DNA from: Lysobacter stagni
GTDB lineage: Bacteria; Pseudomonadota; Gammaproteobacteria; Xanthomonadales; Xanthomonadaceae
Assembly: GCF_030053425.1 (NCBI RefSeq)
Contig: NZ_JASGBI010000001.1
Coordinates: 62,001 to 126,000, forward strand
Direction: 5' to 3'
Length of the DNA stretch: 64,000 nt
In this document: one piece after another, positions 53,752-63,662 of the stretch
Layout of the letters: each line of letters starts with the position of its first letter
Position numbering within the stretch: position 1 is the first letter of the stretch
Program-made: the position numbers and the translations under genes
Notes under the pieces: generated by a model
What the model was told of the DNA's origin: nothing
Seen by the model: only the letters and a program-made list of their open reading frames with translations
Databases searched by the model: none

Positions 53752-54477
53752 ATGAGTCACGACGGCCCGCGCAAGGCTCCGCCCAAGCCCTTCACCGTCG
53801 AGGAAGGCCGCCGCCAGGTCCGCAGCTTCGTGCTGCGACAGGGGCGCTTCACCGAGGCCCAGCAGCGTGCGTTCGATACGCTGTGGCCCCGGTTCGGCCT
53901 GGACTACACGGGCCAGCCGCGCGATTTCGACGCCGCCTTCGGCCGGCACGCCAGGCGCGTGCTCGAGATCGGCTTCGGCAACGGCGAGGCCCTGCGGTTC
54001 GCCGCGCAGAACGACCGCGAACGCGACCTCATCGGCATCGAAGTCCATGCACCGGGCGTGGGCCGGCTGCTCAACGCGCTGGCCCAGGACGACGCCGATC
54101 ACGTGCGCGTGTACCACCACGATGCCGTGGAAGTGCTGCGCAACGAGATCGCCGACGGCTCGCTCGACGAGATCCGCATCTACTTCCCCGATCCCTGGCA
54201 CAAGAAGCGCCACAACAAGCGGCGACTGGTGCAACCCGAGTTCGCCGCCCTGCTGACGGCCAAACTCGCCATCGGCGGGCGCTTGCACCTCGCCACCGAT
54301 TGGCACGACTATGCCGAACAGATGTGGGATGTGCTCGACGCAACGCCCGGCCTGATCAATCGTGCCGGTCCGCGCGGAAGCGTTCCGCGGCCGCAATGGC
54401 GACCGCAGACCCACTTCGAAACCCGCGGCCAGAAGCTCGGCCACGGCGTGTGGGACCTGCTCTACGACCGTCGCTGA
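53752..54477 (+). CDS. trmB: tRNA (guanine-N7)-methyltransferase
   Basis: 241 residues. It methylates G46 of tRNA with SAM. Motifs: [20 protein letters not shown], the SAM-binding [23 protein letters not shown], and the family signature [17 protein letters not shown]. The ATG at 53752 lies directly after an inverted repeat, which provides only a weak CGGGA as ribosome-binding site. The protein N-terminus matches family length, so the start is probably right. Confidence 0.95.
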   Translation: MSHDGPRKAPPKPFTVEEGRRQVRSFVLRQGRFTEAQQRAFDTLWPRFGLDYTGQPRDFDAAFGRHARRVLEIGFGNGEALRFAAQNDRERDLIGIEVHAPGVGRLLNALAQDDADHVRVYHHDAVEVLRNEIADGSLDEIRIYFPDPWHKKRHNKRRLVQPEFAALLTAKLAIGGRLHLATDWHDYAEQMWDVLDATPGLINRAGPRGSVPRPQWRPQTHFETRGQKLGHGVWDLLYDRR

Positions 54478-54512
54478 CGCCACGAAGACACGAGAGTCGC
54501 TGACCACGCCGC

Positions 54513-56351
54513 ATGGACACCGCGCTGACGCTCACCACCGACATGAAGCTCGTGCTCGGGCTGGTGGGCTTCACGATGGTGATGTTCCTGTTCGAGCGCA
54601 TCCGCGCCGACGTGGTCGCCCTGGTGGTGCTGGTGCTGCTGGGCCTGTCGGGCCTGGTCGAACCGGACGAACTGTTCAACGGCTTCTCCGGTAACGCGGT
54701 CATCAGCATCATCGCCACGATGATCCTGGGCGCCGGCCTGGACCGCACCGGCGCACTCAACCGCCTCGCCGGCTGGCTGCTGCGCCGCGCAAAGGGCATG
54801 GAGCAACGGTTGCTGCTGCTCACCAGCGCGGTGGCCGGCCTCAACTCCTCGATCATGCAGAACCCGTCGGTGATGGCGCTGTACATGCCCGTCGCCGCGC
54901 GCCTGTCCTCCCGCACCGGCCTGGCCATGCCGCGCCTGCTGTTGCCGATCGCCGCGGCCATCGTCATGGGTGGCGCGCTGACGATGGTCGGCAACTCGCC
55001 GCTGATCCTGCTCAACGACCTGCTGATGGCGGCCAACAGCAACCTGCCCTCGGGCGCGGCCACGCTGGAACCGCTGAAGATGTTCGCGCCGCTGCCGATC
55101 GGCCTGGCGCTGCTGGCCGCGTCGCTGGCGTACTTCCATTTCTTCGGCGACAAGCGCCTGAGCGACGACGAAGGCAAGGGCGCCACGCCCGCGCGCACGC
55201 AGAGCTACTTCGCCAAGTCCTATGGCATCGAAGGCGACGTGTACGAACTCACCGTCAGCGCCGACAGCCCGCTGGTGGGCATGTCGCTGGGCGAGGCCGA
55301 GGCGCTGCGCGGCGCTCCGTTACTGCTGGCGCTCAAGAGCGATGGCGAGGCGCGACTGGCACCACCGGCGGACACGCGCATCTGGGTCGGCAGCGTGATC
55401 GGAGCGATGGGCCCGAAGCAGCAGGTCGGCGATTTCGCCCAGAACCACTTCCTGCGCATGTCCTCGCGCCTGCGTACCTTCGGCGACCTGTTCAACCCCA
55501 GTCGTGCCGGTATTTCCGAAGCAGTCGTGCCAGCCACCTCGAAGTTCATCGGCAAGAACGGCCGCGACCTGCAACTGCGCAAGCAGATGGGCCTGAGCCT
55601 GCTGGCGATCAACCGCGACAAGAGCGTGCTGCGCGAGAACGTGCGCGACGTGAACCTGCGCGCCGGCGACATGCTGGTGTTCCACAGCATCTGGACCGAC
55701 CTGCACGAAGCGGCGGCCAGCAAGGACCTGGTGGTCGTCACCGACTACCCCAAGGGCGAGCAGCGCCCGCACAAGTTCAAGATCGCCATGACGATCTTCG
55801 CCATCTCGATGCTGCTGGCGCTGTCCTCGCGGCTGCCGGTGTCGATCGCTCTGATGACCGGTGTGGCCGGCATGCTCATCGCCGGCGTGATCCACATCGA
55901 CGAGGCCTACGCTGCGATCAACTGGAAGACCGTCTTCCTGATGGCGTGCCTGATCCCCTTGGGCTGGGCGATGGATTCCAGCGGTGCCGCAGCGTGGGTG
56001 GCGGGCCACACCATCGAACGATTGCCCACCGGTACGCCGGTGTGGCTGATCGAAATACTGCTGGGCCTGTTCACCACGCTGTTCTCGCTGGTGATCAGCC
56101 ATGTCGGCGCGACCATCGTCACCGTGCCACTGGCGATCAACCTCGCCCTCGCCGCGGGCGGCAACCCGACCGCATTCGCGCTGATCGTCGCGCTGTCGGC
56201 GTCCAACAACTTCATGACCGCATCCAACCCGGTCATCTCGATGATCACCGGCCCGGCCGGCTACACCGGCAAGGAACTGTGGAGGATCGGCGCGCCACTG
56301 TCGCTGATCTACACCGCGGTGATCGTACTGATGGTCAATCTGATGTTCTGA
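54513..56351 (+). CDS. SLC13-family permease with TrkA-C domains
   Basis: 612 residues. Two membrane halves (about 10-215 and 425-612) flank a cytoplasmic segment with two RCK_C/TrkA-C domains (about 235-330 and 335-420; VYELTVSADSPLVGMSLGEA and GRDLQLRKQMGLSLLAINRD). The membrane half motifs GNAVISIIATMILGAGLDRTG, NSSIMQNPSVMALYMPV and SNNFMTASNP define the SLC13/DASS anion-symporter fold. Substrates in the family include sulphate and dicarboxylates; which applies here is unclear. It stands alone, 36 bases after trmB. Confidence 0.88.
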   Translation: MDTALTLTTDMKLVLGLVGFTMVMFLFERIRADVVALVVLVLLGLSGLVEPDELFNGFSGNAVISIIATMILGAGLDRTGALNRLAGWLLRRAKGMEQRLLLLTSAVAGLNSSIMQNPSVMALYMPVAARLSSRTGLAMPRLLLPIAAAIVMGGALTMVGNSPLILLNDLLMAANSNLPSGAATLEPLKMFAPLPIGLALLAASLAYFHFFGDKRLSDDEGKGATPARTQSYFAKSYGIEGDVYELTVSADSPLVGMSLGEAEALRGAPLLLALKSDGEARLAPPADTRIWVGSVIGAMGPKQQVGDFAQNHFLRMSSRLRTFGDLFNPSRAGISEAVVPATSKFIGKNGRDLQLRKQMGLSLLAINRDKSVLRENVRDVNLRAGDMLVFHSIWTDLHEAAASKDLVVVTDYPKGEQRPHKFKIAMTIFAISMLLALSSRLPVSIALMTGVAGMLIAGVIHIDEAYAAINWKTVFLMACLIPLGWAMDSSGAAAWVAGHTIERLPTGTPVWLIEILLGLFTTLFSLVISHVGATIVTVPLAINLALAAGGNPTAFALIVALSASNNFMTASNPVISMITGPAGYTGKELWRIGAPLSLIYTAVIVLMVNLMF

Positions 56352-56372
56352 ACGTCCTGGGGGACTTCGCGC

Positions 56373-56879
56373 ATGCACCCGTTCCGACTCGCCGCCGTGC
56401 TGGCAGCGACCGTTCTCTTCGTCCCGATGCACTCGCAGGCCGCCTCGCCCATGACCGTCACGCTCAGCACGCGCACCACGCTCAACCTCGCCACGGCCAA
56501 GGCGATCGTCGCCGCCGCCGAAGCCGAAGCACAGCGCCAGCAACTGCGCGTGACCATCGTGGTGGTCGACGACGCGGGCCGCCCGCTGCTGCTGCAACGC
56601 ATGGACGGCACGCCCAATTCCAGTGTGGAAGTCGCCACCGCGAAGGCACGCCACGCCGTGGACTACCGCCGCGACACGGTGTTCCACCAGGACCTGCTGG
56701 AGAAGCAGGCACTGGCGGTGCTCGCGTTGCCGGATTCGCTGCCCATCGAAGGCGGCGTGATGCTCAAGCACGGCGAGGAAGTGATCGGCGCGATCGGCGT
56801 GTCGGGAGCGGCGTCCAGTAAGGACGGCGAGATCGCGCGCGCAGGTGCGGCGGTGTTGGCGACAGCGCGCGCGCCGTGA
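56373..56879 (+). CDS. Exported GlcG/HbpS-family protein
   Basis: 168 residues with a signal peptide (1-24, ending HSQA). The GlcG/HbpS fold (DUF336) is recognised from LATAKAIVAAAEAEAQRQQL, VVVDDAGRPLLLQRMDG, TAKARHAVDYRRDT and GEEVIGAIGVSGAASSKDGE. Members bind heme or cobalamin, or act as redox sensors. Here the exported form suggests a periplasmic heme-binding or stress-sensing role, but this is inference. The gene starts 22 bases after the permease and is probably co-transcribed. Confidence 0.85.
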   Translation: MHPFRLAAVLAATVLFVPMHSQAASPMTVTLSTRTTLNLATAKAIVAAAEAEAQRQQLRVTIVVVDDAGRPLLLQRMDGTPNSSVEVATAKARHAVDYRRDTVFHQDLLEKQALAVLALPDSLPIEGGVMLKHGEEVIGAIGVSGAASSKDGEIARAGAAVLATARAP

Positions 56880-56893
56880 CACGCGCGAAACGG

Positions 56894-57295
56894 TCAGCGT
56901 GAGGCGTCCACCAGCATCACGGCCCACAGCCCAAGCACCGCCACGAAGTTCACGGTGAACACCAGCCCGCGCAGCCGCACGTTGCGCGTGCCGATCTGCA
57001 CCGCGCTGTGCAGCACGCGCCCGGCGACGAACAGCCACGCCAGCAGCAACGGCCACGAACCGCTGTCGTTTCGCACGATCAGCAGTACGCAGGCCACGTG
57101 GAAGAACAGCGGCCACTCGAACTGGTTCGACAGGTTCGCGCTGATGCGCGGCTCGACGCCGGCCCAGGGATTGCTGCCGTCATCCTTCCGTCCGATGCCC
57201 CAGATGGCCGGCGCCCGCGCGACGGTCAGCAACACATAGAGGAAGGCCGCCAGCGCGATGTGCGCGGTCATGGGGACGATCAGCGGATGTGGCAT
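56894..57295 (-). CDS. MAPEG-family membrane protein
   Basis: 133 residues with four predicted helices. The family pattern, ANLSNQFEWPLFFHVACVL followed by AGRVLHSAVQIGTRNVRLRG, is typical of bacterial MAPEG proteins, relatives of membrane glutathione transferases. Activity is unknown. The start at 57295 follows GGGAG; longer in-frame starts add a basic stretch with no family match. It converges with the GlcG-like gene, 14 bases apart. Confidence 0.83.
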   Translation of the reverse strand: MPHPLIVPMTAHIALAAFLYVLLTVARAPAIWGIGRKDDGSNPWAGVEPRISANLSNQFEWPLFFHVACVLLIVRNDSGSWPLLLAWLFVAGRVLHSAVQIGTRNVRLRGLVFTVNFVAVLGLWAVMLVDASR

Positions 57296-57362
57296 TCGCG
57301 CTCCCGGAACGAACGTCGTTGAAATGCAGCCGATGCGTCCGGCGGCGCGTGCGGGTCGAACC

Positions 57363-57746
57363 TTACATCCCCAGCCACACCGCCCCATCGCGCACACTCA
57401 CCTCCACCGCGCGCAGCGATTCCCCACGACACGGTCCGGCCACGCAGTCGCCGCGAACGAGTTCGAAACTCGCACCGTGCGCGGCGCAGACCAGCAGGCC
57501 GTCCTTGCTCTTGAGGAACTGGCCCGGCGCCCAGTCGAGGCGACGCCCCGCGTGCGGGCAGATGTTCAGCCAGGCCCGCACGTGATCGCCGTCACGATAC
57601 AGAATCAACGATTCCGCATCGCCATCCAGGACCGCTTCGACCTCGGCGAAAGCCCCGTCCTGCAAGCGTTCAAGCACGATCAGCGGGGTCGCTTCCGCGG
57701 CCGGCACATGCGAATTGCTTAACGAAGTTCTCACACCTTCGGTCAT
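57363..57746 (-). CDS. Rieske-type ferredoxin
   Basis: 127 residues. The Rieske [2Fe-2S] ligands are Cys63-x-His65 (CPHAGRRLD) and Cys87-x2-His90 (CAAHGASFELVRGD). The single small domain without an oxygenase partner suggests an electron carrier, or a nitrite-reductase-small-subunit/BphF-like protein. The start at 57746 is the best choice of several, since a GTG at 57794 lies in the intergenic region. The neighbouring MAPEG gene lies 67 bases downstream on the same strand. Confidence 0.87.
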   Translation of the reverse strand: MTEGVRTSLSNSHVPAAEATPLIVLERLQDGAFAEVEAVLDGDAESLILYRDGDHVRAWLNICPHAGRRLDWAPGQFLKSKDGLLVCAAHGASFELVRGDCVAGPCRGESLRAVEVSVRDGAVWLGM

Positions 57747-57805
57747 GGGTGGCCCGATACTCCGTTGCCCGGCGATGTTGCCGCATTGTGTCACGACGCA
57801 TTCCG

Positions 57806-58123
57806 ATGTTCGCCCAGACCTTCCGCTTCGGTACGTCCCACTTCCATTCGCGCGTGCGTTCGGCCTTCGAGCCGCGCAAGCCGCGTCACCGCCTGCTGCG
57901 CTTCGCGCTGGGCGTGATCGGCCTCGGCGTGCTCGCGGTGCTGGTGGCGTTCTCGGTCGTCCTCGGCGCGGCGATGATCGCCATCGGCGTCACGTACAAG
58001 CTGTGGAAGCAGCGCGGCAAGCGCATGGCACGCAACGCGCAGCACATCGAAGGCGAGTTCCGCGTGGTCGGCCAGCCGGTGCTGGAGCCGCGTCGCGACG
58101 AATCGCAGACCAACGCCCTGTAA
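57806..58123 (+). CDS. Small membrane protein of unknown function
   Basis: 105 residues with one or two hydrophobic segments (about 36-60, LLRFALGVIGLGVLAVLVAF and GAAMIAIGVTYK). Basic ends follow on both sides. The start at 57806 gives the hydrophobic core a short basic leader. No family is recognised. The next gene, encoding the FAH-family enzyme, starts four bases after its stop, so the two are co-transcribed and may be functionally linked, though the link is unclear. Confidence 0.68.
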   Translation: MFAQTFRFGTSHFHSRVRSAFEPRKPRHRLLRFALGVIGLGVLAVLVAFSVVLGAAMIAIGVTYKLWKQRGKRMARNAQHIEGEFRVVGQPVLEPRRDESQTNAL

Positions 58124-58127
58124 GCAC

Positions 58128-58841
58128 ATGGGTGACGTGATCGCGGCGCCGCCGCAGCCCCGCATTCCGGTCCGCGGCCAGTCGGACGGGTTCTTCCCGG
58201 TTCACCGTATTTATTGCGTCGGCCGCAACTTCGCCGATCACGCCCGCGAGATGGGCGCGGCCGTCCCGGCTTCGCGCGCCGACCGCGGCCAGCCCGTGTT
58301 CTTCCTCAAGCCTGCCGACGCCATCGCGCTGCAGGCGGACGTGCCCTATCCGCCCGGTACCCAGGACCTGCACCACGAAGTGGAGCTGGTCGTGGCGCTG
58401 GGCCAGGACGCACCACCCGGCGTGCTCGATCCCGACGACGCCGAACGCTTGATCTACGGTTACGCCGTGGGGCTGGACCTGACCCGTCGCGACCTGCAGG
58501 GCGCAGCCAAAGCCAAGGGCCTGCCGTGGGATACGGGCAAGGCGTTCGATCACGCCGCGCCCATCAGCGCCATCGTCCCGGCAGCCGAGGTTGGCGAGCT
58601 GGGCGCGCGCGCCCTCACCCTCACGATCAACGGCGAGACGAAACAGAACGGTTCGCTGGCCGACCTGATCTGGACGGTGCCGGAAATCCTGCACGAGCTG
58701 TCCAGGCTGTACGCCCTTCGCGCGGGCGACCTGATCTTCATGGGTACGCCGGCCGGTGTGGGTCCGCTGCAGCCGGGCGACCGTTTCCATGCCGTGCTGG
58801 AAGGCGTGGCGGAGCATTCGGGCCGGATCGTCGCTGCCTGA
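58128..58841 (+). CDS. Fumarylacetoacetate hydrolase-family protein
   Basis: 237 residues. The FAH fold is shown by YCVGRNFADHAREMG (start of the barrel), FFLKPADAI, the metal-binding Glu residues in DLHHEVELVVALG, GYAVGLDLTRRDLQ and IFMGTPAGVGPLQPGD. Members are hydrolases, isomerases or decarboxylases of acylpyruvates and related compounds. This small form resembles YcgM and oxaloacetate-tautomerase-type proteins. The reaction cannot be decided from sequence. Confidence 0.9.
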   Translation: MGDVIAAPPQPRIPVRGQSDGFFPVHRIYCVGRNFADHAREMGAAVPASRADRGQPVFFLKPADAIALQADVPYPPGTQDLHHEVELVVALGQDAPPGVLDPDDAERLIYGYAVGLDLTRRDLQGAAKAKGLPWDTGKAFDHAAPISAIVPAAEVGELGARALTLTINGETKQNGSLADLIWTVPEILHELSRLYALRAGDLIFMGTPAGVGPLQPGDRFHAVLEGVAEHSGRIVAA

Positions 58842-58899
58842 GCGGTATAGTCGCGGCGGCAGCCGCCGTCACCCAGTCAACGCAGGAGAGAGCGAAGCC

Positions 58900-59301
58900 A
58901 TGGGCCTGATCACCGAGTTCAAGGAATTCATCTCGCGCGGCAACGTCGTCGACCTCGCCGTCGGTGTGGTGATCGGTGCGGCGTTCGGCAAGATCGTGAC
59001 CGCGCTGGTGGACGGCATCGTGATGCCGGCGATCGGCGCCTTCACCAAGGGCGTCAGCGTCAGCGAGTGGAAGTACGTCATCAAGTCATCGCAACTGGAT
59101 TCGGCCGGCAAGGAAGTCGCCGCCGAGCTGGCGATCCGCTACGGCATGTTCATCCAGACCCTCATCGATTTCGTGCTGATCGCGCTGGTGATCTTCCTGT
59201 TCCTCAAGGCCTACAACCGCGTGCGCACTCCGGCAGCCACGCCGGCCACGCCGGAAGACGTGCTGCTGCTGCGCGAGATCCGCGACCTGCTGAAGAAGTA
59301 A
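58900..59301 (+). CDS. mscL: Large-conductance mechanosensitive channel
   Basis: 133 residues, the usual MscL length. It forms a pentameric pore that opens under osmotic downshock. Motifs: MGLITEFKEFISRGNVVDLAVGVVIG (N-terminal helix and first membrane helix), a periplasmic loop, the second helix LIDFVLIALVIFLFLKAYN, and a C-terminal helical bundle (EDVLLLREIRDLLKK). AGGAGAG lies ten bases upstream, and a TATAGT at 58847-58852 is a likely -10 element. Confidence 0.97.
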   Translation: MGLITEFKEFISRGNVVDLAVGVVIGAAFGKIVTALVDGIVMPAIGAFTKGVSVSEWKYVIKSSQLDSAGKEVAAELAIRYGMFIQTLIDFVLIALVIFLFLKAYNRVRTPAATPATPEDVLLLREIRDLLKK

Positions 59302-59357
59302 GCGCTTCGCGCCCTCTTCCGCCCTTCGGGCACCGCAACACAACCTCACTCCACCTG

Positions 59358-59409
59358 CCCTCTCCCCTTGCGGGAGAGGGACAGGCCGCGCAGCGGCCAG
59401 GGAGAGGGT
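59358..59409. repeat. CCTCTCC/GGAGAGG intergenic hairpin repeat
   Basis: CCCTCTCC pairs with GGGAGAGGG, followed by a second hairpin (GGCCGCGCAGCGGCC) and GGGAGAGGG. The same type, shortened, occurs at 52771-52789. It may serve as terminator for mscL. Confidence 0.65.
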
Positions 59410-59568
59410 TGGTCGTGCTTCGCGCATCCTGCGCTCACCGCCGTCGCCTCCTTTGCAGGGCGAGACGAAAACAGCACAAACGGCAAAGTCCACCGCGTGA
59501 CTACCGACACCCTGCGGGTGGCGCATGACTTGTTACCCTCGCGCTTTCGTCTTCAGGGGAATTACCGG

Positions 59569-60990
59569 ATGCGCGCAACACTGTCGGTGGCCATCGCCAC
59601 GCTTCTGACCGCCGCCGTGTGCGGCCACGCCGACGCCGCCGAGCGCGAAACCCGGATTCCCGACAAGGCCATCGCCACCGCCGCGCAGCTGCGCGAGACG
59701 GCGCTGAAGAGCGACCTGGGCTACCGCATCGTCGAATCGCTGACCACCGAGGTCGGTCCGCGCCTGGCCGGCAGCGAGGCCGACGCGCGCGCCGTCGCGT
59801 GGGCGACCGCCAAGTTCAAGGAACTGGGCTTCGACAAGGTCTGGACCGAGCCGGTCACCTTCCCGAAGTGGGAGCGCCGCAGCGAATCGGCCCAGGTGGT
59901 CGGCAAGAACATGCAGCCGCTCCATCTGACTGCGCTGGGCGGCAGCCCGGCCGGCACCGTCGAGGCCGAAGTCGTGCGCTTCGCCGACCTGGCCGCACTG
60001 GAGGCCGCCGCGCCCGGTTCGCTGGCCGGCAAGATCGCCTTCATCGACTACAGGATGGAACGCGCGCGTGACGGCTCTGGCTACGGTCCGGGTTCGCGGG
60101 TGCGCAGCAAGGGCCCGTCCGCGGCGATCCGCGCCGGTGCCAGCGCCTATCTGATGCGCTCGGCCGGCACGGACTCGCACCGCAACCCGCACACCGGCAT
60201 CACCCGCTTCGACGAAGGCCTCACGCCCATCCCGTCCGCGGCACTGGCCGTGCCGGACGCCGACCAGCTGGCGCGCCTGCTCGAGCGTGGTCCGGTGAAG
60301 GTGCGCGTGGCGCTGGACTGCGGCTGGGACGGCACCTACACCTCGCAGAACGTCATCGGCGAAATCCGCGGCTCGAAGAAGCCGGACGAAGTGGTCGTGA
60401 TCGGCGGCCATCTGGATTCCTGGGACCTGGGCACCGGCGCGATCGACGACGGCGCCGGCGTGGGCCTGACGATGGCGGCCGCCAAACTCATCGGCGACCT
60501 CAAGCAGCACCCGGCGCGCACCATCCGCGTGGTCGCCTTCGCCAACGAGGAGCAGGGCCTGCACGGCGGCAAGGCCTACGCCGCCCAGCACAAGCCGGAC
60601 GTGGCCAAGCACCAGATCGCCGCCGAGAGCGACTTCGGCGCGGGCCGCGTCTACGCCTGGTCCAGCTCCGCACCGGAATACGCCAAGGCCGCCGAGGCGC
60701 AGATCGCGCAGGCACTGGCCCCGCTGGGCATCGCCTACACGCCCGGCCAGGGGGGCCCGGGCCCGGACGTGGGTCCGTCCTCGCAGAACGGCGTGGCCTG
60801 GGCCCGCCTGGCGCAGGACGGCACGGATTACTTCGACCTTCACCACACCCCGGACGACACCTTCGATAAGATCGATCCGCAGGCGCTGGCGCAGAATGTC
60901 GCAGCCTATGCAGTGTTCGCCTACCTGGCCGCCTCGGCCGACGGCGATTTCGGAAGTCAGCCGGGTTCTCCCCAAGCCGGCAAGGAATAA
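59569..60990 (+). CDS. Exported M28-family metallopeptidase
   Basis: 473 residues with a signal peptide (1-23, ending GHADA). A PA (protease-associated) insert spans about 140-250. The M28 zinc-peptidase core follows with the ligands in GGHLDSWDLGTGAIDDGAG, the catalytic Glu pair in AFANEEQGLHGG, the ligand in AESDFGAG and the last ligand in YFDLHHTPDDTFDKID. It is a co-catalytic dizinc aminopeptidase acting in the periplasm or outside the cell. An in-frame extension upstream runs into the repeat and is rejected. Confidence 0.92.
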   Translation: MRATLSVAIATLLTAAVCGHADAAERETRIPDKAIATAAQLRETALKSDLGYRIVESLTTEVGPRLAGSEADARAVAWATAKFKELGFDKVWTEPVTFPKWERRSESAQVVGKNMQPLHLTALGGSPAGTVEAEVVRFADLAALEAAAPGSLAGKIAFIDYRMERARDGSGYGPGSRVRSKGPSAAIRAGASAYLMRSAGTDSHRNPHTGITRFDEGLTPIPSAALAVPDADQLARLLERGPVKVRVALDCGWDGTYTSQNVIGEIRGSKKPDEVVVIGGHLDSWDLGTGAIDDGAGVGLTMAAAKLIGDLKQHPARTIRVVAFANEEQGLHGGKAYAAQHKPDVAKHQIAAESDFGAGRVYAWSSSAPEYAKAAEAQIAQALAPLGIAYTPGQGGPGPDVGPSSQNGVAWARLAQDGTDYFDLHHTPDDTFDKIDPQALAQNVAAYAVFAYLAASADGDFGSQPGSPQAGKE

Positions 60991-61002
60991 GCCCCGGGTT
61001 TC

Positions 61003-62736
61003 ATGGCAAAGCGGTACGACGATCCTGGAGATACCGCGGTAGACCCCATCACGGGCCTGCATCGCCTCGGAGCGAACGGGCCCAGCCTGGCGACCGCCAT
61101 CGCGGTCGCCGGCGCCACCAAGCGCCGCATCGCGCTGCTGCACATCGACGTGGACATGTTCCGGTCGATCAACACCAACATGGGCACGGCCACGGGCGAC
61201 CAGGCGCTCGCGGCCATCGCCCAGCGCCTGCGCCGCGCCGTGCCGCGCGACGGCTGGATCTGGCGCCTGACCAGCGACGAGTTCGTGGTCGGCATCGGCT
61301 ATCGCGATGGCGAGCTCGACGGCGCCGCCCTGGCCGAACGCCTGCGCGACGCGTTCGAGACGCCGCTGTCCATCCCGCCCTACACGCTGCCGGTGACGCT
61401 CTCCATCGGCATCGCCGTCTTCCCCGACCACGCACCCAACGCCGCCACGCTACTGTCCAAGGCCGAGGAAGCGCTGCGCCGCGTGAAGCAGGACGGCCTC
61501 AACAACGTCGGCCTGTACTCCGCGTCCGCCGACCGCTCCGCGCCGAACGACGGCCTGGCCCAGCGTTTCGTCGAAGCCATCGACCGCGGCGAGTTCCGCC
61601 TGTTCTACCAGCCACAGGTCGCCGCGCACGACGGCAGCGTCACCGGCTTCGCCGCATTGCTGCGCTGGCAGACCGACCGCGGCCTGCTGCGCCCCAGCCA
61701 GTTCCTGGAACCGATCAACCGCGTCGGCCTCGCCGCGCGACTGGGCGCGTGGGTGGTGGAATCGGCCATCGCGCAGCTCGCGCAATGGCGCGCCGAAGGG
61801 CTGGATTACCTGTCGATGTCGGTGCACGTCTCCGGCCCGCTGCTGGTGCAGCGCGATTGCCTGGACCGCATCGGTGCACTGCTGCATCGCTACGGATTGC
61901 CGGGCAACGCGCTGGAGTTCGAAGTCCCCGAGAGCGTGCTCGTCACCGACAGCCACCGCGTGCACGACACGCTGGCCGGCTTGCGTGCGATGGGCGCGAC
62001 GCTGACCGTGCAGGATTTCGGCCTGGGCGGACTGAGCTTCGCCGCGCTCGGCCAGTACCCGCTGGACCGCATCAAGATCGACCGCAGCTTCATCCGCAAC
62101 GTCGCCAGCGATCCACGCAGCGCGGCGATCGTGCGCGGCATCATCGCGATGGGCCACCAGCTGGGCATGAAGGTGATCGCCAAGGGCGTGGAAAGCGAGG
62201 CGGAACTCGGCTTCCTGCGCCGCAACCATTGCGATTTCTTCCAGGGCTACCTGTTCAGTCCCTCGCAACCGGCCGACCAGCTGGGCGAACTGGTGCGCAA
62301 GCGTTTCCTGTTGCCCGGCGCATTCGCGGCGACGCGACCGGAGCGCACGCTGCTGTTGCTGGACGACGAGGAAAACGTGTTGCGCTCGCTGGTGCGCCTG
62401 TTCCGCCGCGACGGCTACCACATCCTCACCGCCAACAGCACGCGCGAGGCGTTCGACCTGCTCGCCAGCAACACCGCGCAGGTGATCCTGTCCGACCAGC
62501 GCATGGCCGACATGAGCGGCACCGAATTCCTCACGCGCGTGCGTGATCTCTACCCCGACACCATCCGCATGGTGCTCTCGGGCTACACCGACCTGGCCAC
62601 GATCACCGAGGCCATCAACCGCGGCGCGATCTACCGCTTCCTGACCAAGCCGTGGAACGACGAGGAACTGCGCGAGCACATCCTCGATGCGTTCCGTGCG
62701 CATGAGCGGCGGGCGGCGGGCGAATCGGTGTACTGA
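61003..62736 (+). CDS. Degenerate GGDEF-EAL protein with C-terminal receiver domain
   Basis: 577 residues. A GGDEF-fold domain (about 15-175) has LTSDEF (89-94) in place of GGDEF. An EAL-fold domain (about 185-430) has AALLRW for EALLRW, HVSG where NLSA is expected, QDFG for DDFG and IAKGVE for IAEGVE, so catalytic residues are lost throughout. A receiver domain (about 447-565) follows with DDEENVL, phosphoacceptor in SDQRMADMSG and Lys in LTKPW. It is unlikely to make or cut c-di-GMP and may bind it or scaffold. The order with a C-terminal receiver is unusual. The gene begins 12 bases after the peptidase. Confidence 0.88.
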   Translation: MAKRYDDPGDTAVDPITGLHRLGANGPSLATAIAVAGATKRRIALLHIDVDMFRSINTNMGTATGDQALAAIAQRLRRAVPRDGWIWRLTSDEFVVGIGYRDGELDGAALAERLRDAFETPLSIPPYTLPVTLSIGIAVFPDHAPNAATLLSKAEEALRRVKQDGLNNVGLYSASADRSAPNDGLAQRFVEAIDRGEFRLFYQPQVAAHDGSVTGFAALLRWQTDRGLLRPSQFLEPINRVGLAARLGAWVVESAIAQLAQWRAEGLDYLSMSVHVSGPLLVQRDCLDRIGALLHRYGLPGNALEFEVPESVLVTDSHRVHDTLAGLRAMGATLTVQDFGLGGLSFAALGQYPLDRIKIDRSFIRNVASDPRSAAIVRGIIAMGHQLGMKVIAKGVESEAELGFLRRNHCDFFQGYLFSPSQPADQLGELVRKRFLLPGAFAATRPERTLLLLDDEENVLRSLVRLFRRDGYHILTANSTREAFDLLASNTAQVILSDQRMADMSGTEFLTRVRDLYPDTIRMVLSGYTDLATITEAINRGAIYRFLTKPWNDEELREHILDAFRAHERRAAGESVY

Positions 62737-62818
62737 GGCCGTGCGACAACGTGATCCGGACCGCGCGGGTGCGTGGTAGCGCTTCGCATACCCGCGCTAC
62801 GTCCTGCATTGCTTTGCC

Positions 62819-63542
<724 letters not shown>

Positions 63543-63550
63543 ACAACCTC

Positions 63551-63587
63551 AACGGCAACGGCCACAGCAACAGCAACAGCAACAGCC
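63551..63587 (-). repeat. Mirror tandem repeat at the right end of the palindrome
   Basis: AACGGC/AACGGCC then CAACAG-type units, a degenerate inverted counterpart of the left (GTTGCC)n array. Thus the symmetry of the element extends, imperfectly, beyond the long arms. Confidence 0.7.
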
Positions 63588-63662
63588 GCTACCGCATTGC
63601 ACGGGCACCCAAAGGCGCACTGCGTGAACAGCGCGGCCCCGAGTTCGCTTCGCCTGCCCCGG

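Noticed and set aside
59533..61431. A 632-codon minus-strand frame
   Set aside because: It is antisense to the M28 peptidase and the GGDEF-EAL gene; no domain was found.
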